DNA from: Bacteroidales bacterium
GTDB taxonomy: Bacteria > Bacteroidota > Bacteroidia > Bacteroidales > JAOZVK01
NCBI GenBank assembly: GCA_029938185.1
Contig: JAOZVK010000003.1
Span: 1 to 41,182 of the forward strand
DNA: 41,182 nucleotides
Direction: 5' to 3'
Shown: positions 8,832 through 16,120 of the stretch, one piece after another
Layout of the letters: each line of letters opens with the position of its first letter
Position numbering within the stretch: the stretch's first letter is position 1
Position numbers and translations under genes: made by a program
Notes under the pieces: model-generated
Database searches by the model: none
What the model was told of the DNA's origin: nothing
The model's input: the letters and a program-made list of their open reading frames with translations, nothing else

Positions 8832-8894
8832 TTTTACCTTTCATAGTATTATTTTTGACGATTACGTATAGGTATAATACTACAAAAGGTAAAA
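8832..8894. promoter_or_regulatory. Inverted-repeat operator upstream of the AbiEi-like gene
   Basis: Two 21-base arms, 8832-8852 and 8874-8894, are complementary at 19 of 21 positions. Left arm core: TTTTACCTTT then TAGTATTAT. Right arm core: ATAATACTA then AAAGGTAAAA. The right arm ends 7 bases before the ATG at 8902, and TATAATAC in it could serve as a promoter box. AbiEi antitoxins are known to bind inverted repeats in their own promoter, so this is probably the autoregulatory operator of the toxin-antitoxin pair. Confidence 0.7.
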
Positions 8895-8901
8895 ATTAAT
8901 T

Positions 8902-9666
8902 ATGGCAACAGTTGATAATATACTACTGAAAGATATAACTTTCTCTGGTCTTGATATATTCACTTTGGAAAATCTATTTGAAATTTCATCACTATCTCAC
9001 AAATCGACAGAAATTGCTTTACGTTTATTGAACGACAACGATTTAATTCTAAAAATTGAAAAGGGAAAATATTGCAAATTTGATTTCAAAGATGAACTTG
9101 TAATTGGCAATTTTTTGAGCAGAGACGGAGGAATTGCTTATTGGACAGCAATGAATTACCACGGTCTGACAGAGCAAATTTCAAATACTATTTTTGTTCA
9201 AACATCTTATAAAAAACCAAGAAAGACAATTTTTGGAACTAAATATGTTTTTGTTCAAATAAAACCTGAAAAATTAACAGGATACAAAACCTTAGGATAC
9301 GGTAATCACCAGTACAGAATAAGTGATTTAGAAAAAACTATTGTGGATTGTTTTGATTTGCCAAATCATTCAGGTGGTTATCCAGAAGTTATCAAAGCCT
9401 TTGCCAATGCTGATATAAAAGCAAGAAAATTAGTAAGATACTGCAAAGCAATCAACAATATCTCTGTTGTAAAACGTTTAGCTTATCTTACTGAATTGTT
9501 ATGTAAAAAAAATATGGAGTATTTTATAGATTATGCTTTGTCAGTAAGAAATAAAAAATACAATTTATTTGAACATAATGGAGAACAAAAAGGTAAAGGA
9601 CTAAAAAAATGGCGATTGATTTTAAATATGAACGATGATGAAATTCTTGAAATTGCAAATTCATAG
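8902..9666 (+). CDS. AbiEi-like antitoxin and transcriptional repressor (type IV TA)
   Basis: 254 residues. AbiEi antitoxins counteract AbiEii nucleotidyltransferase toxins and repress their own operon through an N-terminal winged helix. Visible here are a winged-helix region (residues ~15-65: FEISSLSHKSTEIALRLLND, then a wing KIEKGKYCKF), the characteristic GGIAYWTAMNYHGLTEQ (about 74-90) and IFVQTSYKK, and a C-terminal all-helical domain starting at YRISDLEKTIVDCFD. It has its own inverted-repeat operator upstream, so it is probably transcribed independently of cas7. It is separated from the toxin gene by 232 bases of dispersed-repeat sequence; such pairs normally lie close together or overlap. 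Placement inside a cas operon is unusual. Confidence 0.85.
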   Translation: MATVDNILLKDITFSGLDIFTLENLFEISSLSHKSTEIALRLLNDNDLILKIEKGKYCKFDFKDELVIGNFLSRDGGIAYWTAMNYHGLTEQISNTIFVQTSYKKPRKTIFGTKYVFVQIKPEKLTGYKTLGYGNHQYRISDLEKTIVDCFDLPNHSGGYPEVIKAFANADIKARKLVRYCKAINNISVVKRLAYLTELLCKKNMEYFIDYALSVRNKKYNLFEHNGEQKGKGLKKWRLILNMNDDEILEIANS

Positions 9667-9898
9667 TTAAGTACTGTTATAAAGGTTTTTCGACATTTAC
9701 TTATTCATAACTTACTGATTAAATTATCTTTGTAAGGTCTTCGACCTATTTAATATTGCTTACGCAAGATATATAATAAACGGTATTTCAAAAAGTAAGC
9801 TCAATACTAAATAGGTAAAAACTTTTGTATGGGTGCTTACTAATGCGTAAACAACTATAAATAGGTCGAAGACCTTAAAACTAAAATACTAAGAACAA
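9667..9898. repeat. Composite of dispersed-repeat pieces between antitoxin and toxin genes
   Basis: Three pieces are visible: a minus-orientation partial copy with GTTTTTCGACATTTACTTATT (about 9667-9733 overall), a plus-orientation copy from TAAGGTCTTCGACC at about 9733 to ACTTTTGTATGGGTGCTTAC ending at 9840, and a minus-orientation end ATAGGTCGAAGACCTTA ending at 9877. The nested arrangement suggests repeated insertion or recombination between an originally adjacent antitoxin and toxin gene. Confidence 0.65.
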
Positions 9899-10754
9899 AT
9901 GATAGAACAAAGAGAAATATTTGAACATAATGAAAGCCTCGGAGTACCACCTACAACAATTGATAAAGATTGGATACTTGGTCATTTTTTAAATGCAATG
10001 TTCCAATTTGAAGACATAAAGCACAATTTTGTTTTCAAAGGCGGTACATGCTTGAAGAAAGGTTATTTTCCAGATTATAGATTTTCTGAAGATTTGGATT
10101 TTACCCTTTTGGATAATCAATTTTTAGTTGATAAAAAACTAATAAATAAACTCATCAAACTTACTACACAAAATAGTGCTGCAAAGTTCTATTGTGAAAG
10201 TATAAAGGAGCAAATATATAAAGATATTAAACAAGGATATGAAGTGATAATTAAGTTTTGGGGTGCCAACCATAAACCGAATCAAAGACCATTACCACCA
10301 AAACGTTGGCAAACAAAAATTAAATTAGATATTAATTTTACTGAAAAGTTACTTTGTGTTCCTTTACTTAAAAAAATTATACATCCTTTATTCTGATGAA
10401 ATCAAAATTACGAGTTCTGTTCCTACTTATTCATATTTTGAGATTGTAGCAGAAAAACTTCGTACACTTGTACAAAGAAATCGTCCAAGAGATGTCTATG
10501 ATAATTGGTACTTTTCCAATAATATAAAATCGAAAGATTTTATTGAAATTAGAAAAATATTGATGGAGAAAGCCAAAAATAAGGATGTAAATATTTCGAA
10601 TGTAAATCAATTTGTAAATGATAAAAAGAGGAAAAAAAATAAACGTGCATGGGAAAGTAGCTTAAAACATCAAATTTCTGAAAAAAATCTTCCTGAATTT
10701 GATATTGCTTATGATAATTTATATCCATTTATAAAAAATATTTTAAACTCTTAA
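9899..10754 (+). pseudogene. AbiEii-like nucleotidyltransferase toxin, frameshifted
   Basis: The toxin partner of the upstream AbiEi-like protein; AbiEii-family toxins are nucleotidyltransferases. The first frame (9899-10396) has the active-site motif FKGGTCLKK followed by RFSEDLDFTLLD, and the conserved KIKLDINF strand. It then ends at a TGA right after HPLF. Removing one T from the TTT at 10387-10389 gives HPYSDE and joins the second frame, which holds VPTYSYFEIVAEKL and RDVYDNWYF, the normal C-terminal half. The restored protein is about 284 residues. So a single-base insertion in a T-run breaks an otherwise intact gene; a sequencing or assembly error is a real alternative. cas5 starts 4 bases after its stop. 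Confidence 0.82.
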
Positions 10755-10758
10755 AAAA

Positions 10759-11532
10759 ATGCAAAAACTAATATCAATAGATTTATATGCAGATTTTGGA
10801 ATGTTAAAAAAGCCTGATACTAACGAGCCTGTTTACTTAACATTTAATATGCTACATAAACCTGCCTTGCTCGGAATTTTGGGTGCAATAATAGGATTAG
10901 AAGGTTTTAAAGAAAAAGGAAAATTGCCCGAATATTATGAAAAACTAAAAGATTTAAAAATAGGAATTGAACCCTTGAAACATGAAAACGGAAATTTTCA
11001 AAAAACTACTTTAAAATACAATAATGCAACAGGCTTTGCAAATAAAGCTGATGGAAATTCAGGTGCAACTCTAAATATTGAAGAACAATTTTTAATTGCC
11101 CCAGCATATCGTTGTTATTTTTTATTGAATACTGAAAATAATAATCATCAAAAAATTGACACAAATTTATCAAATTATTATGCAGAGTTTTTGCCTTATC
11201 TTGGAAAAAATGAATTTTCTGTTTGGTGGGAGGATTATCGTGAATATAATGAAACCAAGGATTTTAATTTTTCAAAAGAATATAAAATTGGAAGTCTCTT
11301 TTATAAAAATGAAGCTGTAAGTAATCATATTGCAAAAGCGATAGGAAGGGCAATGAGAAAAGAATTAAAAAACAGATTTGTATATTTTGAACGGCTTCCT
11401 GTTTTTTATAATGAAATACTTTTTCAATATGAATACAATGATTTTGTTTATACAAATGCACGTTTTAACGAAAAACTAAAAATTGAAAAACTAAAAATTA
11501 TTGATAATCAAACTTTAATTCAATTGTTTTAA
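10759..11532 (+). CDS. cas5: Cas5, type I-B
   Basis: 257 residues. Cas5 caps the 5' handle of the crRNA in Cascade. The N-terminal pattern fits type I-B Cas5: a first strand (LISIDLYADFGMLKKPDTN), then the KPALLGILGAIIGLEGF helix at about residues 33-50, equivalent to KTALIGLIGAVLGIE in the second Cas5 at 33891. It begins 4 bases after the end of the toxin gene, so its translation may be coupled to that gene, whereas in the second I-B locus cas5 follows cas7 directly. The separation of cas7 and cas5 by the AbiE pair is the odd feature here. Confidence 0.85.
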   Translation: MQKLISIDLYADFGMLKKPDTNEPVYLTFNMLHKPALLGILGAIIGLEGFKEKGKLPEYYEKLKDLKIGIEPLKHENGNFQKTTLKYNNATGFANKADGNSGATLNIEEQFLIAPAYRCYFLLNTENNNHQKIDTNLSNYYAEFLPYLGKNEFSVWWEDYREYNETKDFNFSKEYKIGSLFYKNEAVSNHIAKAIGRAMRKELKNRFVYFERLPVFYNEILFQYEYNDFVYTNARFNEKLKIEKLKIIDNQTLIQLF

Positions 11533-11580
11533 GTCTACTTTACAAACATAAAACTACTTGATAATTAACACATTCACAAA

Positions 11581-11640
11581 GTCCCATCGGGACGACCTAT
11601 TGATAGCCCCGTATGTAGCAAAGCCAAATGCGGGGAAAAA
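11581..11640. repeat. REP-like palindromic intergenic repeat
   Basis: GTCCCATCGGGAC (11581-11593) is a perfect 5-3-5 palindrome. A second pairing, CCCCG (11607-11611) with CGGGG (11631-11635), follows and ends in an A-run. Blocks of this type are common intergenic repeats in Bacteroidota. It lies between cas5 and the 146-aa gene. Confidence 0.6.
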
Positions 11641-11693
11641 AAAGTTTAAAAGTCCTTTATTTTAATAAAATTTAGAAAAAATTATTATACAAA

Positions 11694-12134
11694 ATGCAAA
11701 AATACGTAAATCAACTAATTGGAGACATACACAAAGCAAAAAATAATGTTCCAGCAAAACCATACTACGAAGTACCTCCCGAAATGGAAGGTATTGAATA
11801 TATTTTGGAGTGGGAAAACAATCCTGAAATACTTATGAGTAAACTATTTAAGCTTGAAAGCTATTTATTTCCACCAACAGATAAGCTTAATACTATACAA
11901 ATGCAGGCAATTACCGATGCTATACTTGAAATGTGGGCTGTATTTAATTTCGAGGCAACTTTTCCAGACAAACTACCTGTGTTGTATCAATACGAACAAC
12001 TTGTAAAACAATTAGATAAAAAGGTAAGGTGGACAAGTGAAGGAGTAAATGTATTTTGGTCATGGTGCGATATAGAGCCAAAAACATGCCCTTTTCCAGA
12101 AGAGTTTTGCGATTGTAAAGATTTGCCCGATTAA
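11694..12134 (+). CDS. 146-aa CRISPR-locus-associated protein of unknown function, copy 1 (divergent)
   Basis: I do not recognise a family. It is a diverged homologue of the two identical 143-aa proteins at 20471 and 38806: shared blocks are YVNQLI/YIKQLI, LFPPTDKLN/AFPPLTKLN, MWAVFNFEATFPDKLP/LWAKFNFYPVFPDNLP, and the C-terminal CPFPEEFCDCKDL/CPFPKEYCMCTDF. The last block has three cysteines spaced C-x6-C-x-C and could bind metal, which is inference. The protein is acidic, mostly helical by composition, and has no membrane segment or signal peptide. The stop codon overlaps the start of a dispersed-repeat copy, as in the other two loci. It lies between cas5 and cas6 in the first I-B operon. 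Confidence 0.75.
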   Translation: MQKYVNQLIGDIHKAKNNVPAKPYYEVPPEMEGIEYILEWENNPEILMSKLFKLESYLFPPTDKLNTIQMQAITDAILEMWAVFNFEATFPDKLPVLYQYEQLVKQLDKKVRWTSEGVNVFWSWCDIEPKTCPFPEEFCDCKDLPD

Positions 12135-12238
12135 GGTCTTCGACCTATTTATAGTTGCTTACACATTAGTATAAAAACAACTTTATCAGAAAGTTACGAA
12201 TAAGTAAATGTCGAAAAACTTTTGTAAGACTACTTAAT
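12133..12238 (+). repeat. Dispersed ~100-bp repeat, copy abutting the 146-aa gene
   Basis: Begins AAGGTCTTCGACCTATTTAT directly at the TAA of the preceding gene and ends TCGAAAAACTTTTGTAAGAC followed by TACTTAA. It retains the AGGTC-TTC-GACCT palindrome. Confidence 0.8.
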
Positions 12239-12309
12239 AAAAAAAGTAATTTTTAAAAATCTATTTTTTTTATATACTTACTGGATATTTTTCAAATAAC
12301 ATTAATTCA

Positions 12310-12981
12310 ATGAGAATACATTTAAAATTATCAAAAAATACAAAACTTGTACCTTATAGTCACCAACATAAACTTGTGGGAGCTATACACAAATGGCTTG
12401 GCAAAAATGATTTGCATGGAAAAATATCTTTATATTCATTTTCTCGCTTGCAAGGTGGCAGTAGCAATAAAAAAGGTCTTGATTTCAAGAATGGAGCAAA
12501 TTGGTTTGTTAGTTTCTATAACGATGATTTTTTGAAAGATATAGTTTTTGGTTTAATGAAAGACAAGCCAGAGATTTTTAACGGTATGCAGGTTGAAACT
12601 GTCACAATTCAAGAAACACCGGATTTTACTAATACCACTTATTTCAAAATAGCAAGTCCTATCCTGATAAAGAGAAACGATGGGGGTTTTATAAAGCATT
12701 TTTTGTATACCGACAAAGAAGCACCCGAACTGCTTACTGAAACACTCCGCAGCAAAATGCAACAAGTAGGTTTAACAGATGATAGTTTGAAAATAGAATT
12801 TGACACCAATTACTCTAAAGCATCTGCCAAACTAATAGACTACAAAGGAATTAAAAACAAAACAAGTTGGTGTCCAGTTATAATTCACAGAAAACCAGAA
12901 ACTAAAGCTTTTGCTTGGAACGTGGGAGTGGGGGAATTCTACTGGTGTGGGTTTTGGGGCGTTAATTTAGGTTTTATTTAA
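12310..12981 (+). pseudogene. cas6: Cas6 crRNA endonuclease, frameshifted in the C-terminal Gly-rich loop
   Basis: Nearly identical in DNA and protein to the intact cas6 at 30046 over about 210 codons. Cas6 cuts pre-crRNA within the repeats. Histidines at 18 and 27 (YSHQHK, AIHKWLG) are preserved. At 12930-12934 this copy has five Gs where the other has four (30666-30669), so the sequence after NVGVG reads EFYWCGFWGVNLGFI instead of the canonical SSTGVGFGALI. The Gly-rich loop that holds the RNA is therefore lost. If one G is removed the frame gives NSTGVGFGALI and a stop. Either this is a recently inactivated duplicate or the G-run was misread. Confidence 0.88.
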
Positions 12982-12991
12982 ATATTTGTAT

Positions 12992-15430
12992 ATGAAAAAC
13001 AAGATTAATAGTTATTATAATAAAATATTAGAATTTCCGCCTTACGAATATCAAGCAGAAGTAGCTGAATTGTTATTATCTGGAAAAAATATTATTCTAT
13101 CGGTGCCAACTGGTGCAGGGAAAACTTGGGCTTCGATAATACCATTTTTAATTGCAAAACAAGATGAATCAATAAATTTCCCTCAAAAATTAATATACAG
13201 TTTGCCATTGCGAACATTAACTAATTCTATTCATCAAGACATAACAAAAACTTTAGAAAAATTTCAAGAATTTAATGATTTAGCCTCAAAACAAACAGGA
13301 GAATACAGTAATGATAAATATTTTGAGAAAGATATTGTTTTTTCAACAATCGACCAGACACTCAGCAACTTTCTTTCATTTCCATTAACGCTCTCCAAAC
13401 AACAAGCAAATATTAATGCAGGTGCAGTAATTGGCAGTTACTTAGTATTCGATGAGTTTCATTTATTAGACCCAAATCTTTCAATGGCTACAACTCTCGG
13501 CACACTAAGAATGTTATTAAATTTGACAAGGTTTTGCATAATGACAGCAACAATGAGCGATGAATTTATTAATTTCATACAAAATGAAAGTGGACTTGAA
13601 AATATTGAAATTGTAACTTTAAACAATTTTCCTAATGATATTCCTAAAATTAAATCATTAATAGCTCCGAAAAATGTGACAAAAAAAGAAATAATAATTT
13701 CAAAAGATACTATCAATGCAGAAAATATTATAAAGTTGCACAAAAACAAAACAATTGTAATTTGTAATCGTGTTGAAACTGCTCAAAGTTTATTTGTTGA
13801 AATTGAAAAAATCAAAAACCCGGGAACTAAATTATTTTGTATTCACGGACGCTTTTTTGATAAAGACCGCAAGGAAAAAGAGGAAAAAGTAAAAGAATAT
13901 TTCGAAAAAGACAGTAAAAAAAATGCGATACTAATATCTACGCAAGTTATTGAAGCTGGTATGGATATTTCATGCGAAGTTTTGCATACGCAAGTGTCGC
14001 CAGTAAATTCATTTTTGCAAAGAGTTGGGCGTTGTGCAAGATACGCAAACGAAACAGGAAAAATATTTGTTTACGACATATTAACTCTTGATGAAAAGTT
14101 GAAATTAAAAGATACACTTTCAGGTGATAATTTTGATAAAAATGAAATTAAAAAACTAAATAACAAATATTTACCATACAATCAAAATTTATGTGAAAAA
14201 ACTTTTGAAATATTGAGAATAACTCCAAACATTGATGAAAAAGTTGCAGAAAGTTTAGTAAATGAAATAATGACTCCGCAGGAACAAGAAGATACTGATA
14301 ATATAAAAAGTAATCTATTCAATCAAGTTGAAATTAGAAAATCATGGAATGATTGCGAGAAAAATAATTACCGAAATACAATAAGAGATATTCAAAATGT
14401 TGATTTGGTAATTATTAATAATGAAATTAAAAATGATGTTGCTTTACAACCTTATAGTTACGAATGTATTGGACTTTATAAATGGACTTTTATAGGTAAA
14501 TGGAAAAAGATTATAAAAGAAGATTATAATTCAGAAAATGATGATTATCCTGTTTTAAAACGTGGAGAAAATAATATTTTTGATTTTGGAGAGGAAGAAT
14601 ATAAATTGGAACAAGCTGATTATGATAACATCACTGATAGTAGGTTTTATATAAATTCAGATTTTTTTAATTATGACGGCAAAATTGGTTTGAATTTTAT
14701 TAAAATAGGAAATGAAGTATCAAGTAAATCTATTCAAAATGATAAAAATGAGGATTTTAAACCCTTAAAATCAGATACTTTTATTGAACATAATACAACG
14801 ATGTTAAATTATTACCGAGAAAATTTCAAACCTAAAATGAATTTCATTATCAAAGAATTACCTAAATTTATGCAAGTTGAAAATATTGACTTCAACAAAT
14901 TGATTGAAATAATGATTGTAATGCACGATTACGGTAAATTGAACAAAGATTGGCAAACTCCAATAAAAAAATATCAAAGCTTAAAAACAGGAGAAGTAAT
15001 AACAGAGGCTTTGGCACATAGCGATTTTGATAGAACAAAGCCAGATGATATTGAGTTAAGCAAAAAATGTGGCAAACGCCCTGAACATTCAGCAATTGGA
15101 GCATTTGCTTTATATGTAATGCTGAATAGACAAGGGTATGAGGAAAAATTAATTGACCCTGTATGCAGTGCAATTTCCAAGCATCATAATGCAGGAACTA
15201 TTGTAAAAAAAATAAAAGGATATTCTGTAACGAAAAATGATTATAATTCAATTGAAAATTTATTAAAGGATATTAAATTCAGCATGAGACCACTTTCTGA
15301 ATTGAAAGATAAGAGTTTTGCTTTTTCACTATATTCTGACGACAAAAAAATTAAACAAGAAATTTTAGAATTTCTATTATCAAGAATATTAAGAATTTGC
15401 GACCAACGAGCAACTGAAAACATAAAATAA
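12992..15430 (+). CDS. cas3: Cas3 with helicase domain first and HD nuclease domain last
   Basis: Cas3 unwinds and degrades DNA marked by Cascade. About 812 residues from the ATG at 12992; a TTG six bases upstream is less likely. Superfamily 2 motifs: VPTGAGKTW near residue 38-46 (Walker A), FDEFHLLD near 152-159 (a DEFH version of motif II), TATMSDEF (motif III), and STQVIEAGMDI with QRVGRCARY (V and VI). An HD domain lies C-terminally: HDYGKLNKDW at about 645, then HSAIGAFAL and KHHNAG. This order is the reverse of the HD-helicase order in the Cas3 at 34589. It starts 11 bases after the broken cas6. It may serve the first I-B locus, the downstream DevR-type locus, or both. Confidence 0.9.
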   Translation: MKNKINSYYNKILEFPPYEYQAEVAELLLSGKNIILSVPTGAGKTWASIIPFLIAKQDESINFPQKLIYSLPLRTLTNSIHQDITKTLEKFQEFNDLASKQTGEYSNDKYFEKDIVFSTIDQTLSNFLSFPLTLSKQQANINAGAVIGSYLVFDEFHLLDPNLSMATTLGTLRMLLNLTRFCIMTATMSDEFINFIQNESGLENIEIVTLNNFPNDIPKIKSLIAPKNVTKKEIIISKDTINAENIIKLHKNKTIVICNRVETAQSLFVEIEKIKNPGTKLFCIHGRFFDKDRKEKEEKVKEYFEKDSKKNAILISTQVIEAGMDISCEVLHTQVSPVNSFLQRVGRCARYANETGKIFVYDILTLDEKLKLKDTLSGDNFDKNEIKKLNNKYLPYNQNLCEKTFEILRITPNIDEKVAESLVNEIMTPQEQEDTDNIKSNLFNQVEIRKSWNDCEKNNYRNTIRDIQNVDLVIINNEIKNDVALQPYSYECIGLYKWTFIGKWKKIIKEDYNSENDDYPVLKRGENNIFDFGEEEYKLEQADYDNITDSRFYINSDFFNYDGKIGLNFIKIGNEVSSKSIQNDKNEDFKPLKSDTFIEHNTTMLNYYRENFKPKMNFIIKELPKFMQVENIDFNKLIEIMIVMHDYGKLNKDWQTPIKKYQSLKTGEVITEALAHSDFDRTKPDDIELSKKCGKRPEHSAIGAFALYVMLNRQGYEEKLIDPVCSAISKHHNAGTIVKKIKGYSVTKNDYNSIENLLKDIKFSMRPLSELKDKSFAFSLYSDDKKIKQEILEFLLSRILRICDQRATENIK

Positions 15431-15490
15431 TCAAAAAATAGTTCCTATTATATTTTCTCTTTTTTAATATATTCGCAATATTTTTGTAAA

Positions 15491-15562
15491 ACTAAAAAGC
15501 AGGCAGTTCGGAATTGAAAAATTATATTTTGTCTTTTTAATTGAACCATATGCTTGTTTTTT
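15491..15562 (+). ncRNA. Possible small RNA with permuted CRISPR-repeat-like halves, copy 1
   Basis: GGAATTGAAAA (15510-15520) is followed 15 bases later by TTTAATTGAACCAT (15536-15549). These resemble, from memory, the 3' and 5' halves of common type I-B CRISPR repeats, but in reversed order, as in the two ends of one spacer unit. AAAAAGCA before the first half can pair with TGCTTGTTTTTT after the second, which ends in a T-run. A related element is at 29943-30025. It ends 27 bases before the next gene. Confidence 0.35.
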
Positions 15563-15589
15563 AGTTTCTTGATATATGAAAATTACAGA

Positions 15590-15994
15590 ATGAATAAAAT
15601 TGAAAAATTAATACAATTGCGTGATGATATTTTTGCATGGGCAGAAATAGAATTGAAAGATACAATCGTATTCAATACTGATGCGAATATGGAAATACTA
15701 ATAAATAAGAGAGGCTTAAAACATACTTTAAAAGGAAAAAGCTACAAAAAGGTTGATATGCTTGAAAAAAATGAAGCAACAATTATGTCTGTTAAATATT
15801 TGAACCATTTTCTTGAAAGTTCTAAGTATGTTAGATTTGAAGAGGATAGCAGACAAAGAAACAATCTTATAGGCTTTCATATTTTTGCAAATATTTTCAA
15901 CTATAAAGAGAATAAATATAATGTTAAAATAATAGTAAGGGAAACAAAAGAGAAAGTTTATTTTTATGACCAAGCATTATTTGAAAAAAAATAA
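15590..15994 (+). CDS. Possible BECR-fold (barnase/EndoU/ColicinE5/RelE-like) nuclease or toxin
   Basis: 134 residues from the ATG at 15590. The in-frame extension to a TTG at 15554 runs into the T-run of the element above and is rejected. The middle GLKHTLKGKSYKK (about residues 37-49), a helical stretch IMSVKYLNHFLESSKYV, and the C-terminal strands KYNVKIIVRETKEKVYFYDQAL resemble the small PBECR-type domains found in phage polyvalent proteins and toxins: a basic KHTL motif, a helix, then a strand ending in REtk....Yd. The match is from memory and moderate. Its stop codon abuts the structured leader element ahead of the DevR-type locus. No antitoxin partner is visible next to it. Confidence 0.42.
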   Translation: MNKIEKLIQLRDDIFAWAEIELKDTIVFNTDANMEILINKRGLKHTLKGKSYKKVDMLEKNEATIMSVKYLNHFLESSKYVRFEEDSRQRNNLIGFHIFANIFNYKENKYNVKIIVRETKEKVYFYDQALFEKK

Positions 15995-16120
15995 CCCGAC
16001 CACCGAGCATCTTACGTGTTTTCGGTTAGTAGGGTCGGGGTTTATGGTACCGAGCATCTAACGTGTTTTCGGTTATACTAATGCAAATTTACAACTATAT
16101 AATATAAAAATCAAATTTTA
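15995..16120 (+). promoter_or_regulatory. Structured leader element ahead of the DevR-type cas locus, copy 1
   Basis: Outer pairing CCCGAC (15995-16000) with GTCGGG (16034-16039) encloses an inner pairing ACCGA (16002-16006) with TCGGT (16022-16026). A second unit, ACCGA (16049-16053) with TCGGT (16069-16073), follows, so ACCGAGCATC...CGTGTTTTCGGTTA occurs twice in tandem. TATACT follows directly (16074-16079). The whole ~126 bases up to the ATG, and the first codons, recur ahead of the WYL regulator at 21218-21344. Confidence 0.75.

Noticed and set aside
12133..12238. The ~100-bp repeat as an integron attC site for the 146/143-aa gene cassette
   Set aside because: The position after a stop codon and the palindromic end are suggestive, but the RYYYAAC and GTTRRRY core sites and an overall imperfect palindrome are not evident, and copies also occur without genes. 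No integrase is seen.
15554..15589. N-terminal extension of the 134-aa gene from a TTG
   Set aside because: It reads through the T-run of the upstream hairpin element and adds non-conserved residues; the ATG at 15590 is better.
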